Assembly (NCBI RefSeq): GCF_001988955.1
Contig: NZ_CP014263.1
Span: 2,666,001-2,730,000, forward strand
Direction: 5' to 3'
Length of the DNA: 64,000 nucleotides
DNA from: Spirosoma montaniterrae
Lineage (GTDB): Bacteria; Bacteroidota; Bacteroidia; Cytophagales; Spirosomataceae
Positions within the stretch are counted from its first letter, which is position 1. Each line of letters begins with the position of its first letter. The notes under the pieces were generated by a model. It was given only the letters and a program-made list of their open reading frames with translations, ran no database searches and was not told the origin of the DNA. A program made the position numbers and the translations under genes. This document shows, one piece after another, positions 42,159-50,726 of the stretch.

Positions 42159-43961
42159 TTACATTTTCTCCGGGACTTCGATACCCAGTAAACCCATTGT
42201 TTGCTGAATAGTTTTCGCCACCAAATCCGACAGAACCAGGCGGGTTATCAATTTATCCGCATCAGTTTCTTTCAGAATCGGTAGTTTATCATAAAACTGA
42301 TTGAACGTTTTTGCCAGGTCATACGCATACTGTGCCATGTATGAGGGTGCATAATCTGTACCCGCTTCGCGCAATCGCTGAGGATATTGGCTCAGCAGAA
42401 AAATCAGTTGCTGCTCAATCGGGTCAAGCGAGGTTGCCAACTGTCCACTGCCGACTGCCCACTGCCCACTTTCCTGGGCCTTTCGCAGCACCGACCGAAT
42501 CCGGGCGTGAACGTATTGAATGTACGGGCCGGTATTACCATGCAGATCGACCGACTCGGCGGGGTTGAACTGCATTCGTTTCTGCGGGTCTACTTTCAGC
42601 AAATAATACTTCAACGCGCCTAAGCCCAGCATATGAAACAGGTTCGCTTTTTCGGCAGCACTAAACTCATCGAGTTTGCCTTTGGCAGCTTCATCGGCGG
42701 CAGTGGCGGCTGCTTCGGTGGTTTCGGCAATCAAATCATCGGCATCGACCACCGTACCCTCGCGCGATTTCATCTTGCCCGTTGGCAAATCGACCATGCC
42801 GTAGCTGAGGTGATACAGCCCACCAGCGTAGGGCCGACCCAACCGTGCCAGGATGGCAAACAGCACGTTGAAATGGTAATCCTGCTCGTTGCCCACGACC
42901 CATATTTGCCGGTCGGTGCCGAAGTCGGCGTACTTCATGTCGGTGGTGCCGAGGTCCTGCGTCATGTACACCGACGTACCATCGGAGCGTAGCACGAGTT
43001 TCTGGTCGAGGCCCGCGTCGGTCAGGTCAATCCAGACCGAACCCCGACCGGATGGTCCGTCGTCTTTGCGGAAGAATACGCCCTTTTCCAGCCCTTCGTC
43101 TACCACTTCTTTACCAAGCAGGTAGGTTTGCGACTCGTAATACGTTTTATCAAAGCTGACGCCGATGGCCTTGTATGTCTGGTCGAAACCGGCGTAGACC
43201 CAATTATTGAGCTTTTGCCAGAGGGCTACCGTTTCGGGGTCGCCCTGTTCCCAGAGCCGAAGCATCTGCTGTACTTCCTGCATAAGCGGAGCCGTTTTCT
43301 CTGCTTCTTCCTTCGGCTGACCGGCGGCCACCATCTCCTCAACCTGCGCTTTATACGCCTTGTCGAACAGTACGTAATACTTGCCAATCAGGTGATCGCC
43401 CTTCATACCCGACGACTCCGGCGTTTCATCACTACCGAACATCCGGTACGCCAGCATTGATTTGCAGATGTGAACGCCCCGGTCGTTGACGATGCAGGTT
43501 TTAACCACGTCGTAACCGTTGGCGTTCAGAATCCGGCTCATCGAGTCGCCTAAGAAATTATTGCGTAAATGGCCGAGATGCAGCGGCTTATTGGTATTGG
43601 GCGACGAAAACTCAACCATCACCGACTCACCCCGTTTCGGCAGCGTTCCGAAATTGGGGTTTTGGGCCATGTCGTTCAGTACGGTAAGCCAGGCGGCATC
43701 GGCAATGCTGATGTTCAGAAACCCCTGCACCACGTTGAAGCCACTCACCACTTCGCTGTTTTCAACCAACCACGCGCCAATAGCCTGCCCGATTTGCGCG
43801 GGCGGTTGCCGCAACGTTTTCGTGAGCGGGAATGTAACGAACGTGTACAACCCGTCGAACTCTTTTTTGGTGGGTTGCAGCGTTACCTCGCTGATTTCCT
43901 GTTGGTATAACTCGGCGATGGCCCGCTGAATGGCACTACTAACGGCTTCCTGAATATCCAT
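42159..43961 (-). CDS. argS: Arginine-tRNA ligase
   Basis: This 600-residue class Ic synthetase has the N-terminal tRNA-recognition domain, the HIGH-equivalent SPNTNKPLHLGHLRN near residue 120, the KMSK-equivalent TGKMKSREGTVV near 390, and the C-terminal DALR anticodon domain (LARFNQFYDKLPIL-like segment near 565). Between YVHARIRSVLRKAQ and LDPIEQQLIFLLSQYP there is an extra SGQWAVGSGQLATS encoded by a 7-bp tandem repeat, not expected in the family. It is upstream of the peroxidase with one base between them. Confidence 0.95.
   Translation of the reverse strand: MDIQEAVSSAIQRAIAELYQQEISEVTLQPTKKEFDGLYTFVTFPLTKTLRQPPAQIGQAIGAWLVENSEVVSGFNVVQGFLNISIADAAWLTVLNDMAQNPNFGTLPKRGESVMVEFSSPNTNKPLHLGHLRNNFLGDSMSRILNANGYDVVKTCIVNDRGVHICKSMLAYRMFGSDETPESSGMKGDHLIGKYYVLFDKAYKAQVEEMVAAGQPKEEAEKTAPLMQEVQQMLRLWEQGDPETVALWQKLNNWVYAGFDQTYKAIGVSFDKTYYESQTYLLGKEVVDEGLEKGVFFRKDDGPSGRGSVWIDLTDAGLDQKLVLRSDGTSVYMTQDLGTTDMKYADFGTDRQIWVVGNEQDYHFNVLFAILARLGRPYAGGLYHLSYGMVDLPTGKMKSREGTVVDADDLIAETTEAAATAADEAAKGKLDEFSAAEKANLFHMLGLGALKYYLLKVDPQKRMQFNPAESVDLHGNTGPYIQYVHARIRSVLRKAQESGQWAVGSGQLATSLDPIEQQLIFLLSQYPQRLREAGTDYAPSYMAQYAYDLAKTFNQFYDKLPILKETDADKLITRLVLSDLVAKTIQQTMGLLGIEVPEKM
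42436..42470. repeat. 7-bp tandem repeat inside argS
   Basis: On the minus strand five units of AGTGGGC and variants (AGTCGGC, AGTGGAC, AGTTGGC) lie end to end and encode the SGQWAVGSGQLA stretch. It looks like a dispersed simple repeat captured in frame. Confidence 0.72.
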
Positions 43962-44000
43962 GAACGACTGTTACCGCGCATACGGGCGGTTTTGCGGGGG

Positions 44001-44008
44001 CAAAGGTA
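44001..44008 (-). promoter_or_regulatory. Candidate -7 element for argS (TACCTTTG)
   Basis: On the minus strand TACCTTTG matches TAnnTTTG 39 bp before the argS ATG. A TTTG-like -33 at the right distance was not found. Confidence 0.4.
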
Positions 44009-44035
44009 CGAAAACTCGCCAAACGCGGTTTGCTA

Positions 44036-45145
44036 CTACCGCGCCGAGAATTTATATACCGTCGTTGACTGAAACGTTTGGCCGGGGCGGAGTACCGTTG
44101 TTGGGAAATTGGGTTGATTGGGCGAGTCGGGGAAGTGCTGCGTTTCTAAACAAAACCCGAACCGACGCCCGTAGGCAATACCTTCTTTACCAGTGAATTT
44201 GCCGTTCAGGTGATTGCCCGTGTACAGTTGTACGCCCGGCTCGGTGGTGTACATCTCCAGCACACGCCCGCTCGTAGGTTCGTAGGCCACCGCGCCTAAT
44301 TTCAGCGACTTGTCATTATCAGCAAACACCCAGCAATGATCGTAGCCGTAACCGTATTTGATCTGCACATCGGTAGTATCATTAATGCGATTGCCGATGG
44401 GCGTCGGCCTGCGAAAATCGAACGGTGTTCCGGCTACGGGGCGCAGTTCGCCGGTCGGGATTTGTTTGGGCGTGGTGGGCAGGTAGCGGTCGGCGTTGAT
44501 TTGCAGTTCGGTATTCAGCACGTCGCGTTTCATGCCACTCAGGTTGAAATAGGCGTGATTGGTCAGGTTGAGTACAGTCGGTTTGTCGGTGGTAGCGCGG
44601 TAGCCGATACGGAGGGCATTGTCGCGCTGAAGTGTGTAGCTGACCTCTACCGACAGATTGCCGGGATACCCTTCTTCACCATCGGGCGAGGTATATTGCA
44701 GTTTCAGCGTTGGTTCCTCACCGTCGATGACAGAGACCGACCAGTGTTTTTTGTCGAATCCGCCGGGGCCACCGTGAATGTGGTTGGTGCCATTGTTAGC
44801 GGCCAGCGTGTAGGTTTTGCCATCGAGCGTAAACGACGCGTTGGCGATGCGGTTGCCGTAGCGGCCAATCACCGGCCCAAAACTGGGCGTACCTTTCAGA
44901 TAATCGGCAAACGTCGGCACGCCGAGCGTAACAGCTTCGAGTTTGCCGGTTCGGTCCGGCGTCCGTATCGCGACGATGTAGGCTCCGTAGTTCGTAATTT
45001 GTACTTCCATGCCCGATGCGTTGCGGAGCGTAAATAGGTCAACGGGCCGACCGTCGGGCATCTGACCGAACGGTGTTTTTTCGATGCCCGGTTTGAGCGG
45101 AGCAGGTACTTGAACTAAGAGCATAATGAGTAAGAGCGTTTGCAT
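44036..45145 (-). CDS. Galactose mutarotase (aldose 1-epimerase)
   Basis: This 369-residue protein has an N-terminal hydrophobic segment, so it is probably exported, and a full aldose-1-epimerase domain. Catalytic and binding motifs are NNGTNHIHGGPGGFDK (His), LNLTNHAYFNLSG (His), GYGYDHCWVF and FCLETQHFPDSPNQ with the catalytic Glu. It interconverts alpha and beta anomers of galactose and related sugars. It is 14 bp past the acylase stop on the same strand and ends the hydrolase-acylase-mutarotase unit. Confidence 0.92.
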   Translation of the reverse strand: MQTLLLIMLLVQVPAPLKPGIEKTPFGQMPDGRPVDLFTLRNASGMEVQITNYGAYIVAIRTPDRTGKLEAVTLGVPTFADYLKGTPSFGPVIGRYGNRIANASFTLDGKTYTLAANNGTNHIHGGPGGFDKKHWSVSVIDGEEPTLKLQYTSPDGEEGYPGNLSVEVSYTLQRDNALRIGYRATTDKPTVLNLTNHAYFNLSGMKRDVLNTELQINADRYLPTTPKQIPTGELRPVAGTPFDFRRPTPIGNRINDTTDVQIKYGYGYDHCWVFADNDKSLKLGAVAYEPTSGRVLEMYTTEPGVQLYTGNHLNGKFTGKEGIAYGRRFGFCLETQHFPDSPNQPNFPTTVLRPGQTFQSTTVYKFSAR

Positions 45146-45159
45146 AGTTTTCGGAGGGT

Positions 45160-46788
45160 TTACTTTAACACCGTCGTGCTTTCAGCTACGGCGCGGATTT
45201 TCTCTTTCGAGAAAAAGACTGGAAAATAACCGTTTTCGGCCCAGAGCGGAAACAGGTCGGCGTAATGGGGGCCATCGGGATTGCCCGACTGGCCGGGGCT
45301 GTTGATACCGAGCGTTTTATCCCAGTCTTCGGTATCGACCAGAATACGAAACGATGCCCCATGGGTCTGGTTGAGGTCGTTGGCCGTGGCATTCACGGTT
45401 TCGCCGTAGCCACCCCGCGCCACCGGGCCGAGGTTGATGCGCTGCTGCATAGCCTTATCGACCAGCTTGCTGAGCGGGTGCGTGATGGTGATGTGTTTGT
45501 TTTTACGCTGCCCGTAGCTCCAGTCGTCCATGTCATTGCCGAGCCGTTCAGTTAGTTCCGCTACGGCCCGGTCGAGGCAGGTTAGCAATAGCTCGTCGCG
45601 GAGGGTGGTGCCGCCCTGTGGCGTTACTAACCAGTCGATTACCCGTTTGCTGGGTAGGCTTCGGAGGTAAGGCCGGGCGTTTTGCGGCACGTTGGTTTCA
45701 TACAGTGCCTTCTTCAACTGCCCTTCCCAGGCGACGTAAATAGCTGCCGCCACCGATTCGGGTTTAAGCTGAAAATTCCACCGGCGCAGGTAGGTCAACG
45801 CCTGTTCCGTGCGGCTGTTGGGCGACGACAGATTTTGCAGCAACGGCACAAGCGTTCGCGCCGGAATGCTCAGATAGTCGGTCTGCAAGGCCATGAAATC
45901 GACTAAATTTTTGCGTGTCCCATCCGACAATACTTCTTCGATGCGGTGCGCCCGGCTTGGCCCGGCCCAGGTCCAGCCGATGGCGTTGCGGTTTGGAAAA
46001 TTACTGGGCGTGAGGTTGTTATTGGCTGTTACGACATAGCCTTCGGGCGGATTCAGTTTGCTGGGCAGTTGCTGGATGGGCAGGTAGCCGCCCCACTCGA
46101 ACCGCCCATCGCCCGGCACCGGCACCAAGCCCGAAAAATTCTTTCGGATAGGTGAAATGCCTACTGCCTGCCAGCCGATGGTGCCGGTTTTATCCGCCCA
46201 CACCATGTTCTCGCCCGGAATCCGGCTGAACGAACATGCCTGCCGGAACTCGGCCCAGTTGCGGGCCTGATTCATCCGCAAACTGGCTAAATACGGCGCA
46301 CAGCCCGTTTCGAGCCAGCCCGCCCGCACGGCGTAAGCTTTGTGATTCGGGGCGTCTTCAAACACCACCGGCCCGTGGTGGGTGTATTTCAACGTTGCCC
46401 GAACGGGTTGCCCGCCCTTTACCACAATCGTCTCGGCCAGTACGCGCATCGGCACCCAACGGCCTTTATACCGGTATTGATTCGGGTTTTTCGGGTTGGT
46501 ATCATATACCAGCAGGTCTTCATTGTCGGTCTCGAAAATCGTCAGCCCCCACGCGCCGTAGTCGTTGTGCCCGATAGAAATACCCGGCAGCGTCGGTTCA
46601 CCCGCGCCGACCACGTTCCAGCCGGGCGCGTTCAAATGCACCCAATACCGCAGCGAGGGCGTACTCTGCGCCCGGTGCGGGTCGTTTGCCAGCATGGGGT
46701 AGCCGCTGCTGGTTTTCCGACTCGACAGCACCCAGTTGTTCGAGCCTTCGTCTTCTGCGTTCGCCCTCACCCCCGGCCCCTCTCCCAA
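45160..46788 (-). CDS. Penicillin acylase family protein, beta-chain part (frame-separated from the alpha part)
   Basis: A 542-codon frame corresponding to the beta chain of an Ntn-hydrolase acylase. The nucleophilic serine is the S of EGSNNWVLS, which in the mature enzyme becomes the N-terminus after self-cleavage. The rest aligns with the family: NDPHRAQSTPSLRYWVHLN, LPGISIGHNDYGAWGLT, and the late HGASFRILVDTEDW. The only start is a TTG inside the repeat (46788), and there is no signal peptide, so on its own it would stay in the cytoplasm. The frame differs by one from that of the alpha part upstream. It is either inactivated by the repeat or needs a frameshift. Confidence 0.75.
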   Translation of the reverse strand: MGEGPGVRANAEDEGSNNWVLSSRKTSSGYPMLANDPHRAQSTPSLRYWVHLNAPGWNVVGAGEPTLPGISIGHNDYGAWGLTIFETDNEDLLVYDTNPKNPNQYRYKGRWVPMRVLAETIVVKGGQPVRATLKYTHHGPVVFEDAPNHKAYAVRAGWLETGCAPYLASLRMNQARNWAEFRQACSFSRIPGENMVWADKTGTIGWQAVGISPIRKNFSGLVPVPGDGRFEWGGYLPIQQLPSKLNPPEGYVVTANNNLTPSNFPNRNAIGWTWAGPSRAHRIEEVLSDGTRKNLVDFMALQTDYLSIPARTLVPLLQNLSSPNSRTEQALTYLRRWNFQLKPESVAAAIYVAWEGQLKKALYETNVPQNARPYLRSLPSKRVIDWLVTPQGGTTLRDELLLTCLDRAVAELTERLGNDMDDWSYGQRKNKHITITHPLSKLVDKAMQQRINLGPVARGGYGETVNATANDLNQTHGASFRILVDTEDWDKTLGINSPGQSGNPDGPHYADLFPLWAENGYFPVFFSKEKIRAVAESTTVLK

Positions 46789-46861
46789 AACGGGAGAGGG
46801 TGCAGTGTACCCGGATGGCTCTCCCCTCTCCCCGTTTTGGGAGAGGGGCTGGGGGTGAGGG
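46764..46861. repeat. Family A palindrome splitting the acylase gene (A6)
   Basis: CCCTCACCCCCGGCCCCTCT and AGAGGGGCTGGGGGTGAGGG are the outer arms, with inner CCCAAAACGGGAGAGGG and CTCTCCCCGTTTTGGGA hairpins. The insert lies between codons for TPNRPG and NAEDEGSNNW and shifts the frame. Confidence 0.85.
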
Positions 46862-47606
46862 AAGGGCCGGGGCGGTTCGGCGTTCCCATGAAGGCCGCTT
46901 CGTCTTCATCGGCTTTGGTGGCCTGGCCCTGAAATTTGAGCGGCAACCGGAATGCTTCGTACAGGTCAAGAATGGGTTGAAACAGTTGGTCGCCGTTGAC
47001 GTGCAGTGTCAGATCGGGTTCGGTGGGCTTCGTGGTCGGATGAAACCAGCTTAGCTCGCGGAGTTTTTCGGGACCGATGAGTTTCACCAACCGCCCGTAG
47101 TTCAGTTCGTCGCGGACATTGCCGAGCAAACCCTGATGGCGGCTGATAACGACGTCGGGCGTCCAGAAACCCGGCTTCATGTCGAGCACCCGAAACTCGA
47201 ACGGTAGGTTTTCGGGTGTTTTCAGAATCTCGGCGATGTAGGCGTTGATGCCCTCCACAAACGCCCGCACAATCTGCGGCCCACGTGGGTGATAGTGCAG
47301 CAATTCTTTGTTCAGGTTGCCACGGAAGCGAAACAGCCGCGTCCCCACGTCGCGCTTCACTTCCTGCGGACCGAGCAGTTCGGCAACGGTGCCGGTGGCC
47401 TGCCTGCGCCAGATTTCCAACTGAAACAGCCGGTCCTGCGCGGCCTGATAGCCCTGCGCCCAGAACAAATCGTGTTCGTTTTTGGCGTAGATATGATTCA
47501 CCCCCCACTGGTCGCGAATGACCTCAACGGGCTGTTGCAGCCGCTGGGCGGTAATGGAGTGAAAAATTAAAAGTGAAAAGTTAAGAGTAAGGGCGAGTTG
47601 GCGCAT
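46767..47606 (-). CDS. Penicillin acylase family protein, alpha-chain part (ends in the inserted palindrome)
   Basis: A 279-codon frame with a signal peptide (ALTLNFSLLIFHSITA) followed by an acylase alpha chain: VEVIRDQWGVNHIYAKNEHD, the conserved LFWAQGYQAAQDRLFQLE and WRRQATGTVAELLGP. From about residue 247 it runs into the family A palindrome and ends 33 residues later at a TGA within it. Members of this family hydrolyse acyl-amide bonds of penicillins or acyl-homoserine lactones in the periplasm. It starts one base after the upstream serine-hydrolase stop. Whether any active enzyme is made is doubtful. Confidence 0.75.
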   Translation of the reverse strand: MRQLALTLNFSLLIFHSITAQRLQQPVEVIRDQWGVNHIYAKNEHDLFWAQGYQAAQDRLFQLEIWRRQATGTVAELLGPQEVKRDVGTRLFRFRGNLNKELLHYHPRGPQIVRAFVEGINAYIAEILKTPENLPFEFRVLDMKPGFWTPDVVISRHQGLLGNVRDELNYGRLVKLIGPEKLRELSWFHPTTKPTEPDLTLHVNGDQLFQPILDLYEAFRLPLKFQGQATKADEDEAAFMGTPNRPGPSLTPSPSPKTGRGESHPGTLHPLPFWERGRG

Positions 47607-47607
47607 A

Positions 47608-49149
47608 TTAGTGCGGTTCGGGGTGTTCGAGGGTGAACGTTACGGCTGGCAAACGCCCGCCGTTGGCTTGCCGGGCACGGCTATAGGCCCGAGCTACGAA
47701 CGTGGTAATATCGGTGCCGTCGTTGCTCGGAAACCGGCCCGTTTGGCGGTGCAGCGCGTTGGTAAACAGCACAACGGTCATATTATCAGGCAGTTTCATC
47801 CAGATGGTGCGGAAGCCGTAATACGGCACGATATTATTGAAATACCACCAGCCGTCGTGATACGCGAAGTTGCCGAGATTAGATGATATGCGAAAACAGC
47901 CCATGTTGTTGAGCAGCAATGAATCTTTAAACGCCGTTGACAATACCGACTGATCGGGCGACGATAGCACGGTGGCGTAGAGCGTTCCGGCTTCGCGGGG
48001 CGTCATGTACCAGCCGTAGGCCCCAACAGTCGAAGAGAAATTGCCTGGATTCCAGCCTGCTGCCCCCGTGTGCGGATACGAATAGCCGTAAGTAATGTTG
48101 CCCGATGGGAACGTAGGTACAATATTCGTTAGCCCCACTTTTTCCAGTACGTTTTGCTGAATGTAGGCTACGTACCGTTGTTGCGTCTGCTGATCGTCGG
48201 TAGCGTCGGTGCCCGTGAAGGTATAGCCCGTCAGAGCCGGAATCAGCACCCGAAACAATCCGACGTTGGCGTTCTGGTAGCAATATTGCCCCCGGTTGGC
48301 TGCGGTTACTCCTTTGGCAATCAGTTGCTTCAGGCCCGTATAAATATTTTCTGAAAAGGCTCCATTCACGCAGTTGTTGCCCAATCCTATGATACCACTG
48401 CGGTGAGTCAGCAACTCGCGAAACGTAATCTGGTCGACGTTCGGGCCTTTAGGCCAGGAGGGCGGCAGATAGGCCGCAATCCGGTCGGTTGAGCGAATGC
48501 CTTTCTGCGCCATCAGTTGCACAAACGCCATAGCAGTCAGTGTCTTACTCATACTGGCCATGTGCATTTTCGAGTCGATTGTGTAAGGTCGTTGTCCTTC
48601 GGGGTCAGTCGTCCGCGACTGAAAACCGCCCGTACCCGATGCGGCCAGTGTATTGCCCTGAAAAATGGTAAAACCGTAGCCAATGTCTTTGTTTTGAAGC
48701 GAATCGGTCAGAGCCTGTGCAAAGAGCCTCGCCAGCGTTATATTCATCTGAAACGATACCACCGGGCCGTAAGTCGTGTTGCTACCAACCGTGACGTAGG
48801 CGCGGGCATAGTAGGTCGCGCCGTTGTCGAGACCCGTAAGCGTGGTTGTCAAACTCGCAGGCAGAGCCGTCAGGCTGAGCGTCTGCGTCGTTTTGTTATC
48901 GGTTAGCGTTGGCTGTGCATTCATTTTCGACCAGACGTATCCGACCGTAAGGGCCTGCCCCGTCGGTGCCGAGGTTAGCGTTGACGACACAAACGCCGTG
49001 GTCGTACTGCGCGGTTCGCCGATGGCCGACGGGCCGAATGTGATTATCACGGGTGGGGCGGGTTCGTCCTGTTCGCGCTTACAGCTATAAATAAGCAACA
49101 GACATACGCTTAACAGGGCGAGGTACGTAGTAAAACGTGCTAAATTCAT
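47608..49149 (-). CDS. Serine hydrolase of the beta-lactamase class C/esterase family, lipoprotein
   Basis: This 513-residue lipoprotein (signal ending LLIYSC, Cys near 23) has a fibronectin-like domain (about 35-135: FGPSAIGEPRSTTTAFVSST) and a penicillin-binding-protein-like hydrolase domain. The nucleophile motif is SMSK in HMASMSKTLTAM, and a YxN motif is likely in YCYQNANVG. Such proteins are D-aminopeptidases, esterases or PBP-like enzymes, and substrate cannot be read. One base separates its stop from the acylase start. Confidence 0.85.
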   Translation of the reverse strand: MNLARFTTYLALLSVCLLLIYSCKREQDEPAPPVIITFGPSAIGEPRSTTTAFVSSTLTSAPTGQALTVGYVWSKMNAQPTLTDNKTTQTLSLTALPASLTTTLTGLDNGATYYARAYVTVGSNTTYGPVVSFQMNITLARLFAQALTDSLQNKDIGYGFTIFQGNTLAASGTGGFQSRTTDPEGQRPYTIDSKMHMASMSKTLTAMAFVQLMAQKGIRSTDRIAAYLPPSWPKGPNVDQITFRELLTHRSGIIGLGNNCVNGAFSENIYTGLKQLIAKGVTAANRGQYCYQNANVGLFRVLIPALTGYTFTGTDATDDQQTQQRYVAYIQQNVLEKVGLTNIVPTFPSGNITYGYSYPHTGAAGWNPGNFSSTVGAYGWYMTPREAGTLYATVLSSPDQSVLSTAFKDSLLLNNMGCFRISSNLGNFAYHDGWWYFNNIVPYYGFRTIWMKLPDNMTVVLFTNALHRQTGRFPSNDGTDITTFVARAYSRARQANGGRLPAVTFTLEHPEPH

Positions 49150-49300
49150 ACGAGTCAGGTCCAGGATGCCGGAATATAGTATAAATACGGCTGATTAGTC
49201 GTTTTTAATGCGTTTCTAACAAAGTCTAATCGCCTTTTAATGAACGGAATCTTTTCTATTTTTTATTTAGAGCTATCAAGCTAATCCCAACTCAATCGCC

Positions 49301-49822
49301 ATGAAACCGCTCTTACTCCTTCTTTGCTGTGCGCTGCTCGGCACTGGCTGCGTTAATATGCAGTCGAACGTAAAACGCGATGCTGTTCCGCAATTCAAGC
49401 GCATTCTGGTTGTCACCAAAAGCCGGAAGGCTTTGGATACATACGCACGTTCATTTCTGCGGGTTTTTCCAAGCAACTACGAAGTATGCTCAGTAGCCGT
49501 CAGTCAGCTTGCGTTCGATGAGAAAGAGACCATTCGCAAACAGGCCGATTTATGCCAGAGTGACGTAGTTTTATTGGTCGATGTTGTTCACGCTGGCGAC
49601 GCTTTACCGTGGAATCCTACGGGCGATGGCATGTCACAGTTGAATCTGGAAATGCGCCCGGTCAACTCCGATCAGCCGTTCTGGAAAGCTATCGTGTCTA
49701 TGTCGCGTACTTTGGGCGAACGGGTGCCACCCGAGCGGGTTGCCCGTCAGTTAGCCAAAGATGGCATCATCTCCGGTCAACTCCCATCAGCCGCGCAATC
49801 GGAACTACAGGCTCTCAATTGA
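49301..49822 (+). CDS. Lipoprotein of unknown function
   Basis: A 173-residue protein with a lipoprotein signal (LLLLLCCALLGTGC, Cys17). The domain after it starts with a beta strand FKRILVVTKSRKALDTYARS, recalling small Rossmann-like periplasmic proteins. No named family recognised. It converges on the next gene and their 3' ends overlap by 18 bp. Confidence 0.62.
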   Translation: MKPLLLLLCCALLGTGCVNMQSNVKRDAVPQFKRILVVTKSRKALDTYARSFLRVFPSNYEVCSVAVSQLAFDEKETIRKQADLCQSDVVLLVDVVHAGDALPWNPTGDGMSQLNLEMRPVNSDQPFWKAIVSMSRTLGERVPPERVARQLAKDGIISGQLPSAAQSELQALN

Positions 49823-50620
49823 GTACAAATCAATTGTCGTATTCTGGAAGTTGCGGACGCGGGCAAACACCGCCGTGCCGTTGTTGCTACCCCGCGAGTC
49901 GGTGTTGCCCTCGATGGTCTCGATTACGTCGCCCGACCGGCTGATGATTAGCCCCGCATGAAACCAGTCGTTATTGGCCGGATTGCGGATCAGAAACACA
50001 TCGCCGGGTTTGATACGGCCCGGATTGTTCCGCAGCGTAGCCGAGCGGGTGAGTCGACCGTTGGCCTGCCCGCCCTGCGCCAGTATGTCGCAACTGAGCG
50101 TCTGGGGCATGATGTCTGTAAACCGACGCCCAAACACCGACGCCACCTGATCGAGTACGGCCTGCAAAAAACCCACACACCATTTGAACGGCGAACCGTC
50201 GTTACTGTCGCAGTAGGCCCGCACCCAGGGACCGAGGTTCTGGGCATCGTCGGTCTGGAGTTCGGCGGCCCGTTGTTTCAGATGAAGCTGAGCAATTTGT
50301 ACAACTGCCTTCCGAACGTCGGTGCCGGTAGGTGCGGTCTGAAACGCCGTAGCCATCGGTCGGCAAAGTTCGGCGAAGAGAGCGGGCGTAACGATACCCG
50401 TTCGCGGCACCCGAATAGCCCGCTGAAAATTACGAACAGCCTGCTGCGTAGCGGGGCCAAAATCGCTGTCGAGGGCGGTAATCAGCGATGCGTTCGGGAA
50501 GCGGAGAGCGTTCAGACACAACCACTCCTGCACCCGCCGAACGTTGGGGCCAACGTCGCCCCGCTGCACGGTGGTGGTAAAACGCAGTTCGGTTTGAAAG
50601 TCGTTTTTAAGCATGGCCAA
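49805..50620 (-). CDS. Peptidoglycan-binding domain and CHAP/NlpC-like amidase-fold protein
   Basis: This 271-residue protein has an N-terminal PG_binding_1 domain (RGDVGPNVRRVQEWLCLNAL and FGPATQQAVRNFQRAIRVPR to about residue 85) and a C-terminal domain with a Cys/His pattern of a CHAP-type amidase: FKWCVGFLQAVLDQV (Cys near 147) and NDWFHAGLIISRSGDVIETIEGN (His near 218). No signal peptide is seen. It is probably a cell-wall hydrolase or a binding protein; catalytic identity is not certain. Start may be the Met at codon 3 (MLKNDFQ). Confidence 0.72.
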   Translation of the reverse strand: MAMLKNDFQTELRFTTTVQRGDVGPNVRRVQEWLCLNALRFPNASLITALDSDFGPATQQAVRNFQRAIRVPRTGIVTPALFAELCRPMATAFQTAPTGTDVRKAVVQIAQLHLKQRAAELQTDDAQNLGPWVRAYCDSNDGSPFKWCVGFLQAVLDQVASVFGRRFTDIMPQTLSCDILAQGGQANGRLTRSATLRNNPGRIKPGDVFLIRNPANNDWFHAGLIISRSGDVIETIEGNTDSRGSNNGTAVFARVRNFQNTTIDLYSIESL

Positions 50621-50726
50621 CAGGTTAGCTGAATTAGTTAAGTTGCCATCTGGCGCGAGCCTTACGAAGGTCTGAAAACTGAGTCAACATTGCTATCTTC
50701 CGGCCCGGATTCTTCCCCCCGCACAC

